Shown here: positions 43,260 through 52,710 of the stretch, piece after piece
How positions within the stretch are numbered: position 1 is the first letter of the stretch
How the letters are laid out: each line of letters opens with the position of its first letter
NCBI GenBank assembly: GCA_022844565.1
Contig: JALHLK010000009.1
Location: 62,001-126,000 of the forward strand
DNA: 64,000 nt
DNA from: Saprospiraceae bacterium
GTDB taxonomy: Bacteria > Bacteroidota > Bacteroidia > Chitinophagales > Saprospiraceae
Reading direction: 5' to 3'
Made by a program: the position numbers and the translations under genes
The notes under the pieces: generated by a model
Database searches by the model: none
What the model saw: the letters and a program-made list of their open reading frames with translations, nothing else
Told to the model about the DNA's origin: nothing

Positions 43260-44588
43260 CTACCTCACCTTCTTCCCATGCTTCATGACCATGTCCACAT
43301 TTTGTAATAAAGCGATATGCCTCAATACATCTCCTTTTACGGTGATAATGTCTGCATATTTACCCTCACTTATGGTGCCATATTGATCGTCTACTTTCAT
43401 CATTTTGGCAGGCCAATAGGTGGCAGCTTTAATGGTATACATTGCGTCGAGCTCAAATTCATTGACCCACACATCCAGTTCATTCCATGTACTTTGGCAA
43501 TGAAATTTCATAGGAATACCACTATCTGTCCCTACAAGTAAGACTACACCAGCGTTTTTGAGTTGGTTTACTTTTTTCTCTAGCGTAGGTCTGCGGATAG
43601 GAGTAAGTTGAAAATAACTCAATCTGCCTGGATAACGTATAGAACTGCGTATATCATCAACAATATGCTGAGGCAAACCCAAATGCCAACAATCACTATC
43701 CAATTTTTCGGGATTGTCTCGCATATATTCATAATTGTATAGGCCTTCTACTGTTGGCGTCCAAAATAGAGGACCCATGTTCATCTTAGCGGTGCGTTCT
43801 TTGATCATGGCGATGATATCATCGGGATACTCCGGAGCAGAACTCAAACCGGTGTGTTCAAAATTATCAATCCCAATTTTTAAGCCTATTCGTACTTCTT
43901 CAGGACGATGACTATGACCAACGACGGTAAGACCGTACTTGTGTGCCTCATCAACTATGGCTTGAGCTTCTTCAAATGTCATCTCATCGTGGTCTATCAG
44001 TTTTATGCAATCTACTCCTGCTTTTACCAATTTTTGAACTTTAGCCCTAGCATCTGCAACCCCCTTAATCCCCCATCGAAATTTTTCTGTGCCAGGATAA
44101 GGTTCGTGTTGTAAAAAAGGGCCAGAGACGTAAAGTGTAGGTCCAGGGATTTCACCTTTATTTATGCGGTTTCTTACATTAATACTTGCTTCTAGAGGCG
44201 CACCAAGATCTCGAGCACTTGTAATCCCTGCCATCAGTAATTGATGAGCGGAAGAAGGCATAATGATAGATTCGAAGACATCGATATAGGTACTATCCCA
44301 ATGCGTATAATTGCTGTGCCCATTCAGCATCGTGTGTACATGCATATCCCACAAACCAGGCAAAACTGACATGCCTTCAGTTGAAATAATTTCATACCCA
44401 GCAGGAATTTGGGTATTGCCTTGATGGCCAACTTTAGTGATCTTCTCTCCTTCTATCAGAATAACACTATTGTAGATTGGGTGACCACCAAAACCATCAA
44501 TCAGTGTACCTCCAACCAAAGCCTTTTTCTGGGCATGAATGATTGAAAAGGTGGTCATAATAAAGAATATTCCGAATATCTTTTTCAA
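43260..44588 (-). CDS. Secreted amidohydrolase (imidazolonepropionase-like)
   Basis: A 442-residue amidohydrolase with an N-terminal signal peptide (about 1-19, ending IIHAQ). Metal ligands: DMHVHT (His83, His85), VVGHSHRP, NFEHTG and VGTDSGIP. The small beta-domain strands flank the barrel at both ends (ALVGGTLIDGFGG and TISEGKYADIITVKGD). Family members are secreted dipeptidases or cyclic-amide hydrolases; the substrate is not deducible. It is a single-gene unit, convergent with the phosphotriesterase-like gene. Confidence 0.85.
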   Translation of the reverse strand: MKKIFGIFFIMTTFSIIHAQKKALVGGTLIDGFGGHPIYNSVILIEGEKITKVGHQGNTQIPAGYEIISTEGMSVLPGLWDMHVHTMLNGHSNYTHWDSTYIDVFESIIMPSSAHQLLMAGITSARDLGAPLEASINVRNRINKGEIPGPTLYVSGPFLQHEPYPGTEKFRWGIKGVADARAKVQKLVKAGVDCIKLIDHDEMTFEEAQAIVDEAHKYGLTVVGHSHRPEEVRIGLKIGIDNFEHTGLSSAPEYPDDIIAMIKERTAKMNMGPLFWTPTVEGLYNYEYMRDNPEKLDSDCWHLGLPQHIVDDIRSSIRYPGRLSYFQLTPIRRPTLEKKVNQLKNAGVVLLVGTDSGIPMKFHCQSTWNELDVWVNEFELDAMYTIKAATYWPAKMMKVDDQYGTISEGKYADIITVKGDVLRHIALLQNVDMVMKHGKKVR

Positions 44589-44914
44589 TGGATATCATTT
44601 GATTGTTAGAAAATATTTACAAAGAGCAATTAACAGAATAAAAATATAAAATTTTATTTGTGTTCGTGATATGAACTAGAGTATTTTTTTAGAATTATGG
44701 TTTATTGCAATGGGGAGGTTATTTGTAAAAGCTTTTTTTTGTCAAATTTGATTATATTTAAATACGAGATTTTTTATATTATTGTCAAAGGAATATATTT
44801 GTTTTTTCAAATTATATCAATATCAATACAAAATTACTCTTAGCTGTAATACTTGCTTTTTTAGGTTATTTCTTTAGTGGATGGGGTGTATATGCGGGCC
44901 TACTAAATAATCAA

Positions 44915-45232
44915 ATGACTTATCCTGAGGGAGTTAAGGAGATTATCCTATTGCCAGAAGCTGAATTTAAGATTGCATATATGATTTTAAGTTGTTTGGT
45001 TTGGTCAATTCTGATGACTTATTTATTTGAAAAAATGGGTGTCCATAACTGGATACAAGGTGCAATTCAAGGAGCTATTTTAGGTGTTTTAGTTACGTTA
45101 AGTGTAGGTTTTGGTGTAGTATCACAATTTACACATGGCAGCATTCATAATACGATGTTGGATGCTTTGGGTAGTGGAATTTCTTCGGCTGTTGCTGGTG
45201 GATTAATAGGATGGTGGTTGGGTAGAAAATAA
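44915..45232 (+). CDS. Small membrane protein of unknown function
   Basis: A protein with three helices from the ATG at 44915 (105 residues). The frame is open upstream to at least 44822 and encodes a plausible N-terminal helix (KLLLAVILAFLGYFF preceding SGWGVYAGLLNNQ), but there is no ATG, GTG or TTG, only ATC, ahead of it. The full protein may thus have about 136 residues and four helices. The C-terminus is glycine-rich (GSGISSAVAGGLIGWWLG). Some resemblance to DUF1761-like proteins; not certain. Confidence 0.6.
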   Translation: MTYPEGVKEIILLPEAEFKIAYMILSCLVWSILMTYLFEKMGVHNWIQGAIQGAILGVLVTLSVGFGVVSQFTHGSIHNTMLDALGSGISSAVAGGLIGWWLGRK

Positions 45233-45274
45233 CTTAGCTTATCCAAATTTCTACTCATTTCTAATTTAATGATA

Positions 45275-45808
45275 TTACAATTTTGTGGTCACAAAAAACT
45301 CAATAATTCTCAAGATCAAAAATAAGAGAATAGTAAAAGCTATTTTTTTAATATTTTGTCTTTGTGACGCTGTAACTACTTTTACTTGAGTTAATATTTT
45401 AAAACTATTTATAAGCTTTTCTTTATTAAACCAAAAAATGCAAAAGATTAAAACTTGATAAATAATCGCTGCGCGTAATGCACCTACATTGACATCATAA
45501 AATATATCTTGAAGAATTACATTTATTAAAATAGTGCTTATAAGTAGACACCCGAGTATTCTCGTCTTCTTAAAAAACATCATGACTCCTCCTGTTATTT
45601 CGAAAAAACCTAGGGTCAAAGCAAAGGGTTTTGAGTATCCATAAAAAGCCCACATTAGCTCCATCCCTGTCATTTCTCCAACGGTTTTGGTATTTAAGTA
45701 CCCACCATCAAATTGTATAATTTTTCCAATTCCATAAGCAAACATAGCCATTACCACGATATATGCAAAAGCGTTTTCTACTATTTCGATCTTGTCTTGC
45801 TTTGACAT
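45275..45808 (-). CDS. DoxX-like membrane protein
   Basis: A 177-residue protein with four hydrophobic helices, resembling DoxX/DoxD-like proteins: YGYSKPFALTLGFFEITGGVMMFF matches the conserved Lxx..GxxEhxGgh segment in the second helix. Function is not established for most members. Its start overlaps by one base the stop codon of the gene at 45808-46500, so the two are translationally coupled. Confidence 0.7.
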   Translation of the reverse strand: MSKQDKIEIVENAFAYIVVMAMFAYGIGKIIQFDGGYLNTKTVGEMTGMELMWAFYGYSKPFALTLGFFEITGGVMMFFKKTRILGCLLISTILINVILQDIFYDVNVGALRAAIIYQVLIFCIFWFNKEKLINSFKILTQVKVVTASQRQNIKKIAFTILLFLILRIIEFFVTTKL

Positions 45809-46500
45809 TATTTGGATTGTTTTACGCTTACTCTTCTAAAATCACCACCACTGCCATCACCTAAGAAAATACCGATTTTTCCAATATTATAGGTACTCAG
45901 TTTTTGAATTTCAAGAGCAGCTCTTTTTGATTTGTTAATTTTTGCTTTGATGGATTTATCCTTTATTATCAACGTCATTTTAAACCATCCATTTGGATTT
46001 GGCGGGTTTTTAATTTCCTTTTCATATAAAGCATTATGCTCATCTCTAAGCCTTTTCCAAGTATAATCGGGGTGTGCGACGTATTGTATTGCATGTATTC
46101 TTCGCACGGAATCGGCAGAGATAAAATTAAAGGGACGACAATATACAGCATCAAATGTTTTGTCATCTTGCCCGTGGAAAGTGATCCCTACAAAGCTTCG
46201 TTGGAAGACATCATTGCCCCTCATTTCTATTTCTATAGTTCCATTTTTAAAATCAATAATAGGGAGCCAAATGATACCTTCTCCTTTTTGTTCCGAAACT
46301 TTTATATAATTAAATGCTGAGCTATCGACGATTGTTATGTCTCTATTTACAACCTCTAGATTTTTTTGTTTTAATAATTGAGTAAGATCAAAATTTTGAA
46401 GCTTTTGGGCAGATAGTGAAGTTAGAATCAAAAAAAAGCTTATCGTAAAATATGTTTTCACATCAAGTGTTTTAGAATATTTAAAATGAAATTTACTCAT
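45808..46500 (-). CDS. Exported concanavalin A-like (DUF1080-type) domain protein
   Basis: A 230-residue protein with a hydrophobic export segment (about 15-32, ending SAQ) and one jelly-roll domain. Relevant strands are FKNGTIEIEMRG, FVGITFHGQDD, AVYCRPFNF and IGKIGIFLGDGSGGDFRRV, as in 3-keto-disaccharide hydrolase/LamG-like domains. A sugar-binding or hydrolytic role is possible, but catalytic residues were not identified. It is followed by the DoxX-like gene with a 1-nt overlap. Confidence 0.75.
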   Translation of the reverse strand: MSKFHFKYSKTLDVKTYFTISFFLILTSLSAQKLQNFDLTQLLKQKNLEVVNRDITIVDSSAFNYIKVSEQKGEGIIWLPIIDFKNGTIEIEMRGNDVFQRSFVGITFHGQDDKTFDAVYCRPFNFISADSVRRIHAIQYVAHPDYTWKRLRDEHNALYEKEIKNPPNPNGWFKMTLIIKDKSIKAKINKSKRAALEIQKLSTYNIGKIGIFLGDGSGGDFRRVSVKQSK

Positions 46501-46820
46501 TGTAACATTTTTTCATTAAAAATATTGCCCGAATCTTGACTTTTTAACTTAGCTGTAGCATGTTGTTTAAAATATGAAAATGAACAAAACATTAACCTAT
46601 TTTACCTAAGTCACTGGTTCAAATACAAATATTAAATTTTCCTCTATCCTTCAGAGCAGTTATAAAGAAATAATATATCCATTCTGACTCATTCTTTTAC
46701 TTTTTATCTTCGTCATAAATTCGTCAAGCAGCTAAGGCTATACTCCTCATTTATGCCTCGAAAAAAACAAAACTACTTTGTCAAATTTGTACACTTTATT
46801 TCTTTACAGTTCCTTATAAT

Positions 46821-48344
46821 CTATTTTGCTCCGTCTTTAGAAGCTACTACAAGAGCATGTTGTGCAACATTCCTTCCTTGGGTAATTCCCACAGTACAGT
46901 CAAATCTAAAGTGAATACCGCCATAAACTCTGGAAGAACTGGCCTCTTCCGCCCAATCAACAAATACTTTTGTGTCATCAGGAAAAATTGAAGAAAGAAC
47001 GGTGGCAGCAGCAGAAGAAAAAGTACTATGGCCTGAGGTATATGCAGGGAAGTTAGGTGTTCCTAATATCGTTTTAAAGTTTTTAATTGCATTGATAGGT
47101 CTTGGATAATTATAGTAATATTTGGTATCCCAACAACTGATACCAGCATCTTGAACCGCCCCATTCATATATGCCAACACTCTAGCGGAACGTAAAGGGT
47201 TATATTTGTATTTGACAATTTGATCACATGCACGTCTATTCCAATGACCTGGAGGTGTGTAAGTGCCTGGTCCATCTGACCACCAATTGGCTATTTTTCT
47301 TTGATCTTTCGTAAGATTAGCTTGAATATTTTTTAATTCATTGGCTGCTGTGTTAAATTCTGCAGACCCAATAGCAGGTGGTGCTGAAGGTCTAGTAGAA
47401 ACAATATTAGCAACAAACCAAGGCTTTACATTGCCAAATAATGGTGCTATACCTACTGGTCTTTTTGGTGATTCTAAATTTTGCCATTGCCAGCCAAATC
47501 TATTGTAAGCCAAATTGGCTAATGAATCTGAAACTACTAAAGGAGCTTGAGCCCGATTCATCCCGTCTGATGCTGCTCGTTGTAAGAAAATTTTTGCTAC
47601 CTCCTTACCTATAAGTTCTCCAGCAGCGATATCATCTTTTGTATTTATGCCTGAGGCGATGAGACATCGTTTTAATTCTTCTGATTTTTGCTTGATCATT
47701 TCTACTTCAAGAGGAAAAAAAACTGTCAACAAAGCTTCAGATACAGCTGCAACTACAGCACCATCTGATGGATAAGAAGGCAAATCTGTAGGTTCGAATA
47801 CAGTTTTGACCCTGTTATCAAGCTTATGCAAAGCAGCCTGATTATATTTATACTTGTAGTGCCAAGCTACTACTAAGGCATCATACTGTGCAATACTTAA
47901 ATAAGCAAAGGCCCTAGACATATAAGGAGGGTGTGCGAAAGGAAAGAAAGGATAACTTCCTGGATTACTTGGACTAGGTAGTACATAGATGCCTTTGTCA
48001 TTTGGTGCTGGTGGAAGGTTGTATTTTGCCCCTAATTCGCGTGCTATTTCATTCCATTTTAGAAGTGGATTATTACCCCAATAATTGATGGCTTTTGGTT
48101 CGTTATTAAAGTTTTTGATTACCTCCTCAATTTCGGATTTAAATTCAGTGGATGAAGGATTTTTTGGTTCTGGGAATGAAAATTGTTCAATATTGGTTAG
48201 TAATATTGGTTTCCATGTACCTCCATTTTGATCAAGACTTTCGAATGTGACAGGTTCATATGTAACTCCAGGCTCAATTTGTTCTTCACAAGAAGTAAAT
48301 ACTAAAAAAAGCAAGCCAAAGAAAAGGATTAAGTTATTTTTCAT
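46821..48344 (-). CDS. Vanadium-dependent haloperoxidase/PAP2 superfamily lipoprotein
   Basis: A 507-residue lipoprotein (FTSC, Cys19) with the complete PAP2/vanadate pocket in the C-terminal part: KYYYNYPRP (Lys408, Arg415), SGHSTFS (His439) and SRVYGGIHF (Arg472, His478). The long helical N-terminal half and spacing fit vanadium-dependent haloperoxidase-like proteins rather than short PAP2 phosphatases. It may oxidise halides or remove phosphate; the sequence cannot separate the two. An outer-membrane protein gene lies 18 nt upstream and is likely co-transcribed. Confidence 0.85.
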   Translation of the reverse strand: MKNNLILFFGLLFLVFTSCEEQIEPGVTYEPVTFESLDQNGGTWKPILLTNIEQFSFPEPKNPSSTEFKSEIEEVIKNFNNEPKAINYWGNNPLLKWNEIARELGAKYNLPPAPNDKGIYVLPSPSNPGSYPFFPFAHPPYMSRAFAYLSIAQYDALVVAWHYKYKYNQAALHKLDNRVKTVFEPTDLPSYPSDGAVVAAVSEALLTVFFPLEVEMIKQKSEELKRCLIASGINTKDDIAAGELIGKEVAKIFLQRAASDGMNRAQAPLVVSDSLANLAYNRFGWQWQNLESPKRPVGIAPLFGNVKPWFVANIVSTRPSAPPAIGSAEFNTAANELKNIQANLTKDQRKIANWWSDGPGTYTPPGHWNRRACDQIVKYKYNPLRSARVLAYMNGAVQDAGISCWDTKYYYNYPRPINAIKNFKTILGTPNFPAYTSGHSTFSSAAATVLSSIFPDDTKVFVDWAEEASSSRVYGGIHFRFDCTVGITQGRNVAQHALVVASKDGAK

Positions 48345-48362
48345 TTCTTAATTGAATATTTA

Positions 48363-49289
48363 TTAAATAATTGACTTTGACTTTTTGGTACTAAACTGAT
48401 GGGTAAATGTTAGATTATATCCGACCGCCTTTCCAACATTTCTCCCATTAAAGGTATAGGTATATCCTAAAATGATACTTGAAGAAGGTAGTGGAAAAAT
48501 CCTTACACGGCCAGTCAAATTGGTCATGTCCATCTTATTGGTTGGTTGGCCAGCCAAGTGTCTTCTTATGTCATCGCCGCCAATAGATGTTTGATTGTTA
48601 AGCCCAGCTTCGAGATGAATCGACTTATTAAAAAGCCTCGAACCTATATTGACATCGTATACATATCTTGAAGGGACATCCATAATTGTACTATAATAAG
48701 ACCCATCCGCATAATAATAACTGCGTTCGATTTCTGTAGTGCCGACATGTGTATATCCTACGCTTCCCCTAAGAAATATTTTTTCGTTAAAAGCACCTGC
48801 CATTAGAATAGCACGCATCGTAAGTGTTTGAGCCCCTAACCCTATGCTAAATGGAAGATAATCTGCTGCATAATTTGTGACAGGAAGTGTATAATTTGAA
48901 GATACAAAAAGATTAAAATTTTCTTGTCTTTTGTTTAAAGAAAATACTTTGTATTTAAGACCTACATTAATATCCTGAAATCCATTATCCCCCCTTATTT
49001 GTCCCGCAGATGCAAATGTGCTGATATTTGGCAATTCTGCAAAAAAATTAATTTTATTTGTGATGCCAATACCAATCATAGGACTGATGGTTTGTTTGGT
49101 AAAAGTACCTATATTCTGATTACCTATCAATTGGGTAGCTTCCCAATATTCATCCCACTTTTCTTCTGCAATATTCAGTGCAATACAAACTTCACCAGAT
49201 TTCATAGTCAAATCGTCAACTAGGGTCTGACCATAGCTATTGATAAGGCTAGTCAAAAATAAAAAAGTGTAAACTAATTTTTTCATCAT
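48363..49289 (-). CDS. Outer-membrane beta-barrel protein
   Basis: A 308-residue protein with a signal peptide (MMKKLVYTFLFLTSLINSYGQ) and strands with alternating aromatics, including NINFFAELPNIS-like and ILGYTYTFNGRNV stretches (here KINFFAELPNISTFA). It resembles transporter/porin proteins annotated in Bacteroidota. I use the ATG pair at 49289/49286 because it directly begins the signal peptide; an ATG at 49343 would add 18 residues without export features. It probably forms an operon with the haloperoxidase-like lipoprotein. Confidence 0.75.
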   Translation of the reverse strand: MMKKLVYTFLFLTSLINSYGQTLVDDLTMKSGEVCIALNIAEEKWDEYWEATQLIGNQNIGTFTKQTISPMIGIGITNKINFFAELPNISTFASAGQIRGDNGFQDINVGLKYKVFSLNKRQENFNLFVSSNYTLPVTNYAADYLPFSIGLGAQTLTMRAILMAGAFNEKIFLRGSVGYTHVGTTEIERSYYYADGSYYSTIMDVPSRYVYDVNIGSRLFNKSIHLEAGLNNQTSIGGDDIRRHLAGQPTNKMDMTNLTGRVRIFPLPSSSIILGYTYTFNGRNVGKAVGYNLTFTHQFSTKKSKSII

Positions 49290-49392
49290 TTTTGATAAAA
49301 TTAAAATGCCTAATTTTGTAACTCGAATAAGTAATAACCTCATGTTTAAAGATCGACTACTAGGCTACATCTCTTAATAAAATGACAAAAGT

Positions 49393-49845
49393 ATGAAAAA
49401 AGAAAATAATTCCGATAAATTGGAATATTATTTTGGAAATAATTTAAAAAAACTTAGAAAAGGTAAAAAGTTAACACTTTTACAGTTAGCTGAAATATTA
49501 AATATTAGTAAAAGTGCCATCTCTGACTATGAAAACGCTAAGTCTATACCTTCCATTGACGTAATTATAGATATATGCGCTTTTTTTGAAGTTAAATTTG
49601 AAGACTTATGTAATTCCGAAAAAATGGAATTTATTAAAAAATCAAAGATCATAGGTCCATATGACGCTATCTTTGAGAATGAGAAATACAATCTCCATTT
49701 AAATCTATTACATCAAAAAGTGGAAAGTACACACTTACAGATGCAATTGCTCAGACAGGTAATCAAGAGCAAAGATGCAGAAAACGATACTTTACGTATA
49801 AATATTCATCTATTGGAGCAAAGGGTTAAAGAGTTAACTTCGTGA
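49393..49845 (+). CDS. XRE-family helix-turn-helix regulator with C-terminal coiled coil
   Basis: A 150-residue protein. An N-terminal HTH (about residues 13-68) shows LKKLRKGKKLTLLQLAEILN, ISKSAISDYENAKSIP and a C-terminal cap with FFEVKFEDL. Residues about 100-150 form a heptad-like coiled coil (LLHQKVESTHLQMQLLRQV, LRINIHLLEQRVKEL), probably for dimerisation. Its targets are unknown; it lies opposite the coiled-coil gene at 49919. Confidence 0.85.
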   Translation: MKKENNSDKLEYYFGNNLKKLRKGKKLTLLQLAEILNISKSAISDYENAKSIPSIDVIIDICAFFEVKFEDLCNSEKMEFIKKSKIIGPYDAIFENEKYNLHLNLLHQKVESTHLQMQLLRQVIKSKDAENDTLRINIHLLEQRVKELTS

Positions 49846-49918
49846 TTTTAGACGATCAGTTTATATTTTTTATCTCCTAACTATTACTTTTGGATTATAA
49901 AAAAATTTTTGTAAAACT

Positions 49919-50353
49919 CTATTCTTTAGCACTTCTAGGATTATTTTGAAAAGTGTACATTTTTTGTTGTTCATTCTCAAATTCTTTACGGGCCTCTTCG
50001 ATTATGCCATTAACTTCTGACGCAATTTGGTCATCATTTGAATCACTGGAGCTAGTTTTTTTCATTAGTTTAAGAAGATGAGATTGCAATTTTAAAATCA
50101 TTTGCAATGTAACTTGGTTCTGAACAATCAATTTTTGATTATTGATAATATTCAATTGATTGGTGACTATGATGTCTTGATTGGTAATGATTTTGGATTG
50201 GTTGCTTATGACAATATCTTCATTTTCAAATTTTTCTTTTTGGTTTTGCAACAAAATATTCATATTTTCATAGGAAGTGATGACAGATGCCATCAATATC
50301 TTTTGATCTTCCTCAAGATTTTGTAATCGTATTTGATCTTCTTCTTGCATCAC
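49919..50353 (-). CDS. Coiled-coil protein with NQ-repeat
   Basis: A 144-residue cytoplasmic protein. Its core (about residues 35-90) consists of seven-residue repeats each carrying NQ (ISNQSKI, ITNQDII, VTNQLNI, INNQKLI, VQNQ), a heptad register with Asn-Gln at a fixed position. The ends are charged. No enzyme motif is visible; a structural or scaffold role is the best guess. It is convergent with the XRE regulator and divergent from the TauE/SafE gene. Confidence 0.65.
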   Translation of the reverse strand: MMQEEDQIRLQNLEEDQKILMASVITSYENMNILLQNQKEKFENEDIVISNQSKIITNQDIIVTNQLNIINNQKLIVQNQVTLQMILKLQSHLLKLMKKTSSSDSNDDQIASEVNGIIEEARKEFENEQQKMYTFQNNPRSAKE

Positions 50354-50464
50354 TCTTGTTTAAAGTTTTTAATAAAAGCTTGTATCTTTGAGCAAAGATA
50401 TCCATTTGATAGCTAAAGTATCCATAAAAATGATAGTCAAATCAAAAAGGTAGCACCACATAAT

Positions 50465-51433
50465 TTGAATAAAAGTAAATTTTCATATTCTATTTTATAT
50501 ACACTAATCGTAATGACGGTTTGGGCAATACACATGTCTATCAGCGAAAAGTGGGCAATTTTATTTGATCATATAGCGGTGATGATTTCTATGGCCTTTG
50601 GTGCTTTCGTAGCTGGTTCTAGTCCCGAGGGTAGTGCAGCTGTTGTTTACCCCATATTTACACTTTTACTTGAGGTATCTCCATCAGATGCAAGAAACTT
50701 TGCTTTTGCTATTCAAAGTATTGGGATGACAGCCGCCTCAGTCCTTATTGTTTCTACAAAAATCAAAGTGGAATGGCAATATATTAAGTATGTGTCAATT
50801 TCTGGAGCTTTAGGTTTAATTTTTGGTATGTACAATATTGCTCCTTATATTCAACCTACTTTAGCCAAACTTTCTTTTGTCTCTATCTGGGTGGCATTTG
50901 CTTTGATAATGATTTATCAAAATTATACAAGTAAAGTACACAAACAAGACCAACTACCTTTTTTAAGACAATCTGATGTATTAATATTGGTTTTTGCTGG
51001 GTTTATAGGTGGAATTGTATCATCTATCTTTGGTACAGGTATAAATATGTTGACCTTTTGTCTATTGGTGGTGTATTATAACTTAAATGAAAAAATCGCT
51101 ACCCCTTCGTCCATCATAATTATGACCATCGAAACCATAATTGGCTTTTTTTACCATCATTTTATTTTTGAAGATATCACTATCACTTCCTACAATATGT
51201 GGTTGAGCTCAATTCCAATTGTAGTATTCTTTGCTCCTTTAGGTACATATGTAATGAGTAAGTTGCCGATAAAACACTACAGTTTCTTTTTGTATACTTT
51301 ATTTATAGTACAGTATGTAGGCGCTATTTATGTGTTAAGACCTAGTTTATACTTGCAGTTAGTTTCTTTTACAATTATCGTATTTGTATTTTTTATCTTT
51401 AGATGGTTAACCTACCAAAAGATGAGAAAATAG
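50465..51433 (+). CDS. TauE/SafE family sulfite/anion exporter-like protein
   Basis: A 322-residue membrane protein with about eight helices. The two-half duplication of TauE/SafE proteins is visible: GAFVAGSSPEGSAAVVYPI in the first half and FAGFIGGIVSSIFGTGINM in the second. It would export an organosulfur compound or another small anion. It begins at a TTG; no better start was found in frame nearby. Single gene on the plus strand. Confidence 0.82.
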   Translation: MNKSKFSYSILYTLIVMTVWAIHMSISEKWAILFDHIAVMISMAFGAFVAGSSPEGSAAVVYPIFTLLLEVSPSDARNFAFAIQSIGMTAASVLIVSTKIKVEWQYIKYVSISGALGLIFGMYNIAPYIQPTLAKLSFVSIWVAFALIMIYQNYTSKVHKQDQLPFLRQSDVLILVFAGFIGGIVSSIFGTGINMLTFCLLVVYYNLNEKIATPSSIIIMTIETIIGFFYHHFIFEDITITSYNMWLSSIPIVVFFAPLGTYVMSKLPIKHYSFFLYTLFIVQYVGAIYVLRPSLYLQLVSFTIIVFVFFIFRWLTYQKMRK

Positions 51434-51489
51434 CTATTTTAAAAATCTAAAAAGTAAGTAGAAAATAGAATAAAAGAGATGAATGTCAT

Positions 51490-52548
51490 TTATAACTTTA
51501 CCTCAAACATATTGTTCCAATACTTGCCAGTAACCATAAATGTTTTGGTGTCTGGAAGGTAAGCAATTCCGTTTAATACTTCAGCATCTTTGTTTTCTGG
51601 TCTTAAGATATTTAACTCTGCAACGTTGATTATGCGTCCTGAAGGTGGGTCTATCACCACTATTTGCGAATGTGTATAAACATTTGCATAAATCCTTTTA
51701 TTCGCAAACTCAAGCTCATTCAAATAATTTGCAGGTTTATGACCACCATACACTTCAATTACCTTTTCTACTATAAAAGTTTCAGGATTGACATATGTCA
51801 ACTTATTACTACCATCACTGATGATCAATGACTTTCCGTCATTACATATTCCCCAACCTTCTCCTGTAGTTGTAATTAAAGGCTTAGTATCTATAAGGTT
51901 TAAATCCAAATCAAAAATCAGAATTTCTCTTTCTTTCCAAGTTAACATATGAATTTTGTCATTAAGAATGGTAATGCCTTCTGCAAAATATTTTTTATCT
52001 ACTTTGATAGATTTGATTATTTGACCTGTATTTGGATTCAATTTTCGAAGAATAGATTCCCCGTATTGGCCACCAGATTCATATATCACATCTTTGTAAA
52101 ATTCAAAACCTTGGGTATATGTTTTAACCTCTTTAGTAATTTTTCTAACTTCTATAATATTTCTCACACTAGGCATGAAATCTGAAATAACCAAAACAGA
52201 TAAGTCAACCGCAGTTGATTTGCCATCTTCCCACAAATTGACTGTTCCTATCTTCAATCCAAGGCTAAGTTCTTTTGTATTAAGATTAATAGAATAGTTT
52301 TCGTCTAACTTGATTCTTTGATTCTCCATTTCAACCACTACTGAATCGTATTTTGATACCTTTTCTTTTACGAGTTTTATTTCCACTAAGTTGCCCCAAG
52401 GTATACTTTCATTGTAAGTTGGACTTTCTACTACTTCACCATATTTTATTCCTCTTTTAGGTGTTTTTGACTTAAAAAAGGGCATAAGTATAAAGCCAAA
52501 GGTAGCGAGTAACATTAAAGTTAAAATAGGATATTTTAGATTTTTCAA
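51490..52548 (-). CDS. Glutaminyl-peptide cyclotransferase
   Basis: A 352-residue protein with an N-terminal membrane/export segment (about 8-24), an Ig-like region (about 40-120) and a C-terminal glutamine-cyclotransferase beta-propeller (PF05096-type) with YTQGFEFYKDVIYESGGQYGES, AEGITILNDKIHMLTWKE and TTTGEGWGICNDG. It converts N-terminal glutamine to pyroglutamate in exported proteins. The extra N-terminal Ig-like domain is common in Bacteroidota forms. Confidence 0.88.
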   Translation of the reverse strand: MKNLKYPILTLMLLATFGFILMPFFKSKTPKRGIKYGEVVESPTYNESIPWGNLVEIKLVKEKVSKYDSVVVEMENQRIKLDENYSINLNTKELSLGLKIGTVNLWEDGKSTAVDLSVLVISDFMPSVRNIIEVRKITKEVKTYTQGFEFYKDVIYESGGQYGESILRKLNPNTGQIIKSIKVDKKYFAEGITILNDKIHMLTWKEREILIFDLDLNLIDTKPLITTTGEGWGICNDGKSLIISDGSNKLTYVNPETFIVEKVIEVYGGHKPANYLNELEFANKRIYANVYTHSQIVVIDPPSGRIINVAELNILRPENKDAEVLNGIAYLPDTKTFMVTGKYWNNMFEVKL

Positions 52549-52710
52549 TTGTTTGATTTAATTGTATTGTACAACGTAAATATTAAATTTTCGGCTCAAA
52601 AATAATAAGAATATCTGCTTTACGCGTACAATTCATTAAAAAACGTGATTCTACTACGATTTTAATGTCTAAAGATGTAATGCTGTTAGCCTTTTATCCG
52701 CACATTTCAT

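Noticed and set aside
44589-44793. Possible gene between the amidohydrolase and the small membrane protein
   Set aside because: Very AT-rich, no open frame of size, only the TATATTTG box at 44794 stands out.
46501-46820. Possible gene in the 320-nt gap upstream of the DUF1080-type gene
   Set aside because: Both strands are broken by stops and no hairpin or promoter stands out. Nothing supportable is seen.
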